In this document: piece by piece, positions 13,101 to 15,202 of the stretch
How the letters are laid out: the number at the start of each line of letters is the position of its first letter
How positions within the stretch are numbered: position 1 is the stretch's first letter
Assembly (NCBI GenBank): GCA_012800155.1
Contig: JAAZJX010000076.1
Location: 1-15,202 of the forward strand
Direction of reading: 5' to 3'
DNA: 15,202 nt
From: Candidatus Magasanikiibacteriota bacterium
GTDB lineage: Bacteria > Patescibacteriota > Patescibacteriia > Magasanikbacterales > UBA922
Notes under the pieces: model-generated
What the model was told of the DNA's origin: nothing
The model's database searches: none
The model's input: the letters and a program-made list of their open reading frames with translations, nothing else
Program-made: the position numbers and the translations under genes

Positions 13101-13622
13101 ATGAAAATGAAACAGATGAATTTGGGCAATTTGTTTATGTTGAAGAGATTAAGTTTAAGTAATCCACCTTGTCGGATACATGTTCCGCAGCTTATTCCTG
13201 ATTGGATTATAAATGTTGTGGAGGATGTCAGGCCGACTAATTTTGAGCTATTTAAACTTGAATTTTTGAGTTTAAATGAGGTAAGTTGTTGGAGGAAGAA
13301 AGGATTAGGTCTTTCCGATGTTCCTTATTTACTAGGAAAAGACGGAAAAGGTCTAGAAGTTATTCCTGTTGAGCTACAAGGAAAAACTTGTATTCTGTTA
13401 AGTGGTACTGTGGTACAGATTTACGGTAATAGCTTGCGTATTCCTTGTCTTGTTTATAACTTTGTTGGCAATGGTAGCGCATGGAGATTGGGTTTTAAGG
13501 ATATCAACTTGGATAATTGGAAGGATGAATATGATCGTTTAATTCTTCCATGTAGTAAAAGGAATTACAAGAATTTTGCTTCTAAATTTTTAGAACTAAT
13601 TCGTGATTTCTTGAATTTCTAA
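13101..13622 (+). CDS. Hypothetical protein, 173 residues, unrecognised
   Basis: I do not recognise the family. ATG 13101 is supported by the SD AAAAAGGAG ending at 13095, 5 bases upstream. The protein looks soluble, with a basic, methionine-rich start (MKMKQMNLGN), no signal peptide or membrane helix, a mixed alpha/beta middle (VPVELQGKT-like strands around 88-115) and a C-terminal lysine-rich helix ending ELIRDFLNF. By eye the base composition is less AT-biased than the housekeeping genes around it, with more G-ending codons and a canonical SD, which may signal acquisition. It is a single-gene unit with its own promoter, long leader and terminator. Context gives no function. Confidence 0.72.
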   Translation: MKMKQMNLGNLFMLKRLSLSNPPCRIHVPQLIPDWIINVVEDVRPTNFELFKLEFLSLNEVSCWRKKGLGLSDVPYLLGKDGKGLEVIPVELQGKTCILLSGTVVQIYGNSLRIPCLVYNFVGNGSAWRLGFKDINLDNWKDEYDRLILPCSKRNYKNFASKFLELIRDFLNF

Positions 13623-13676
13623 CATTCATGTTTCATTCATTTTGACATCTCTCCTTCAATGACCTATCTCTTTTAA

Positions 13677-13722
13677 CCCACATGTGAAAACTTTAAAGTT
13701 AGTAGCATGTGGGCTTTTTTAT
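13677..13722 (+). terminator. Intrinsic terminator after the hypothetical gene
   Basis: CCCACATG (13677-13684) pairs with CATGTGGG (13706-13713), followed by CTTTTTT. An inner ACTTTAAAGT palindrome extends the stem. The following 13723-13780 is AT-rich and empty. Confidence 0.82.
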
Positions 13723-13780
13723 TTACAATTTGTAAAATTATACAGATTTTAATTTAATAATATTAAATAAAATAAAAAGA

Positions 13781-13809
13781 TTGACAAGATATATTTAAAA
13801 AAGTATAAT
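13781..13809 (+). promoter_or_regulatory. Consensus promoter of the riboswitch transcript
   Basis: TTGACA (13781-13786), a 17-base spacer and TATAAT (13804-13809) match the consensus exactly. Transcription should start near 13816, about 35 bases before the riboswitch aptamer. Confidence 0.88.
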
Positions 13810-13849
13810 TAGTTTAATTAAAATTAACATAATTTAACAATTTAATATT

Positions 13850-13947
13850 TATTCAGGGAAGTCTGGTAAAATCACTTTGGGTGACTAATTCCAGCACTGT
13901 GCCGCAACTGTAATCCTAAATTTTTTAGGGAGTCAGAATGCTGAATA
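13850..13947 (+). promoter_or_regulatory. Cobalamin (B12) riboswitch aptamer
   Basis: The closing helix P1 is TATTCAG (13850-13856) with CTGAATA (13941-13947). Inside it are the conserved elements of the class in order: CAGGGAA, CTGGTAAAATC, a short TCAC/GTGA stem, CCAGCACTGTGCCGCAACTGTA, and a B12-box-like GGAGTCAGAATGCTG directly before the 3' strand of P1. The compact size, with only a short CCTAAA/TTTAGG stem before the B12 box, suggests a small variant. The class binds adenosyl- or other cobalamins and usually turns genes off when bound. Identification rests on sequence signatures seen by eye; a covariance model would settle it. Confidence 0.85.
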
Positions 13948-13951
13948 AGTA

Positions 13952-14044
13952 ATCTACATTTGTAGATATATCCCGAGCAGGAATTATATTTAGTTTTTAT
14001 ACTATTGTATAATTTTTTCACCTCGGGAGAGGTGTTTTTTATTT
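13952..14044 (+). promoter_or_regulatory. Riboswitch expression platform with terminator, antiterminator and SD
   Basis: A hairpin ATCTACA/TGTAGAT (13952-13967) is followed by TCCCGAG (13971-13977). That segment can pair with CTCGGGA (14022-14028), which is the heart of a terminator hairpin: CACCTC (14019-14024), loop GGGA, GAGGTG (14029-14034), then six T. The two pairings exclude each other. GAGGTG is also the best SD for the ATG at 14045 (spacing 10), so the same hairpin would hide the SD. With cobalamin bound, the terminator should form and the downstream gene be off (by analogy to the family). Confidence 0.75.
14019..14040 (+). terminator. Riboswitch-controlled intrinsic terminator
   Basis: A 6-bp stem CACCTC/GAGGTG with loop GGGA is followed directly by TTTTTT. 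It lies 4 bases before the start codon of the acidic repeat protein, leaving no other gene to control. Confidence 0.8.
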
Positions 14045-15202
14045 ATGAGTGAATTTGAATTTAGAGGAGAACCTCAGGAAGAGGATAGGGAGGAATATCA
14101 AGGAATAGATAATGATATAAATAATAAATTTTCTGATGAAAATCCTGAGAAAGAAATTGACAATCCAGAATCTGTTGAGCAATTGGAAAGTAATGAATCT
14201 GTCCCTGATTTTGAAATTGCGGAAAGTTTAGATGAGGAAAATAAAATAAATTTTGAAAGTGATAAAGAAGTTGAAAGTTTGTCTGAGGCTGTGAGTCTGG
14301 AAGCAGTTATAGAAAAATATGGTGAAGGGGATTGGAAAAAAACTTTTGATTCTAATTCAGAAAATTTTGTATATAGGTATAATCCAGATAAAAAAATAAT
14401 GGAAAGTGTGGAAGAGTCAGGAGAAGTTACTAATATTACAGAAAGAGTTTCAAATTCAAATGAAGAACAATATATAAATATTCATCGCGAGAGTTTAAAT
14501 CATTTTCAAAATAATTCAAACGAACTTCATTTTATTCATTATACAGAACAAACAGAAAAGGGATATAGATTAAATGTAACTGTTGAAAGTTTGGGATTAA
14601 ACAATGAAATTTATTCTCAAACTTGGACTAGAGAAATAACAGAACAAGAATTTTTAGATTTACAAATTCCTGAAACTGATAATAATGAATCTATTTATGA
14701 TTTTGATGATAACGAATTTGTCTATGATTCTGAAACAAATGATAGTAATGATGATGAAGTTTATGAAACAGATACTTATTTTACACAAGATCATGTATCA
14801 GCAACAACTGAAGTTATTTCTAGTAAGGATAATGTAGAAAATATAGAAGAAATTAATAATCTTCAAGAAGATGAAGTTATTATAGACATGACAGAATATT
14901 TAGATTTTGATGATAACGAATTTGTCTATGATTTTAAAACTGATAACAACGAATCTGTCTATGATTCTGAAACAAATGATGGTGATGATGAAGTTTATAA
15001 AACAGATACTTATTTTACACAAGATCATGTATCAGCAACAACTGAAGTTATTTCTAGTAAGGATAATGTAGAAATTATAGAAGAAATTAATAATCTTCAA
15101 GAAGATGAAGTTATTATAGACATGACAGAATATTTTGAAACTGATGATAATCTTAATGAAGAGGTTTTTGAAGTTGAGGAAGATGTTCTTTTTCAAGTTA
15201 AA
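14045..15202 (+). CDS. Highly acidic repeat protein, partial at the window edge
   Basis: An open frame of 386 codons starts at ATG 14045 and runs to the last base without a stop, so the gene continues outside the window. GAGGTG at 14029-14034 is its SD. The protein is dominated by Glu, Asp, Asn and Ser, with almost no lysine clusters, and has no signal peptide or membrane helix in the visible part. Residues 120-205 are less repetitive and could be a small folded domain (LHFIHYTEQTEKGYRLNVTV). From about 212 it has tandem repeats: a 79-codon period with copies at residues 224-286 and 303-363, and shorter DFDDNEFVYD/DNNESVYDSE units. I do not recognise the family. A cobalamin riboswitch controls it. 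A surface, adhesive or metal/cation-binding role is possible but unproven. Confidence 0.8.
   Translation, partial: MSEFEFRGEPQEEDREEYQGIDNDINNKFSDENPEKEIDNPESVEQLESNESVPDFEIAESLDEENKINFESDKEVESLSEAVSLEAVIEKYGEGDWKKTFDSNSENFVYRYNPDKKIMESVEESGEVTNITERVSNSNEEQYINIHRESLNHFQNNSNELHFIHYTEQTEKGYRLNVTVESLGLNNEIYSQTWTREITEQEFLDLQIPETDNNESIYDFDDNEFVYDSETNDSNDDEVYETDTYFTQDHVSATTEVISSKDNVENIEEINNLQEDEVIIDMTEYLDFDDNEFVYDFKTDNNESVYDSETNDGDDEVYKTDTYFTQDHVSATTEVISSKDNVEIIEEINNLQEDEVIIDMTEYFETDDNLNEEVFEVEEDVLFQVK
14714..15135 (+). repeat. Tandem intragenic duplication, period about 237 bases
   Basis: Bases 14714-14901 and 14951-15135 are almost identical: by eye only a few substitutions and one 3-base deletion separate them. 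A nested 30-base unit (14699-14728 and 14903-14932) is repeated exactly with a different offset. The reading frame is kept throughout. Such near-identity implies recent duplication or ongoing recombination and makes copy-number variation and assembly collapse likely. Confidence 0.9.

Overview
The window is an AT-rich bacterial chromosome segment that looks like a Patescibacteria (CPR) genome, probably Parcubacteria-like. This rests on four things: the reduced, closely packed housekeeping set, a C-terminally shortened RelA/SpoT protein, a small two-helix membrane protein of a type I associate with these genomes, and a tRNA-Arg with anticodon GCG. UGA acts as a normal stop (LCP/der overlap), so this is not one of the UGA-recoded CPR lineages. 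The taxonomic call is inference.

Layout. 1-187: noncoding, a 31-32 bp direct repeat flanking GC-rich palindromes. 226-1869 (+): parA-parB, chromosome partition. 1896-3371 (-): rel, the (p)ppGpp enzyme, convergent with parB across a shared terminator. 3552-4122: a promoter, a candidate structured non-coding RNA with a pseudoknot, a terminator, then GC-rich dispersed repeats. 4123-4840 (+): a strong promoter, a leader of stacked hairpins and a small membrane protein with a perfect Shine-Dalgarno (SD). 4876-7155 (-): topA. 7252-8331 (-): dprA. 8458-11840 (-): an operon LCP protein - der - pth. 11973-12476 (+): a conserved membrane protein, followed by a terminator whose 3' arm doubles as the -35 of the tRNA-Arg(GCG) promoter. 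12896-13722 (+): promoter, structured 5' UTR, an unrecognised 173-residue protein and a terminator. 13781-15202 (+): a strong promoter, a cobalamin riboswitch with a terminator/antiterminator platform, and a very acidic repeat protein open at the window edge.

The housekeeping genes cover segregation (ParAB), supercoiling (TopA), DNA uptake/recombination (DprA), stringent response (Rel), ribosome assembly and recycling (Der, Pth) and cell-wall polymer attachment (LCP). Several of them (parA, topA, LCP, perhaps rel) have promoters only 7-9 bases from the start codon, so their mRNAs should be leaderless. The three unrecognised accessory genes instead have long structured leaders and an SD motif.

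The strongest candidate for something new is the B12 riboswitch controlling a huge-looking acidic repeat protein with no obvious link to B12. Next is the pseudoknotted RNA at about 3587-3795.
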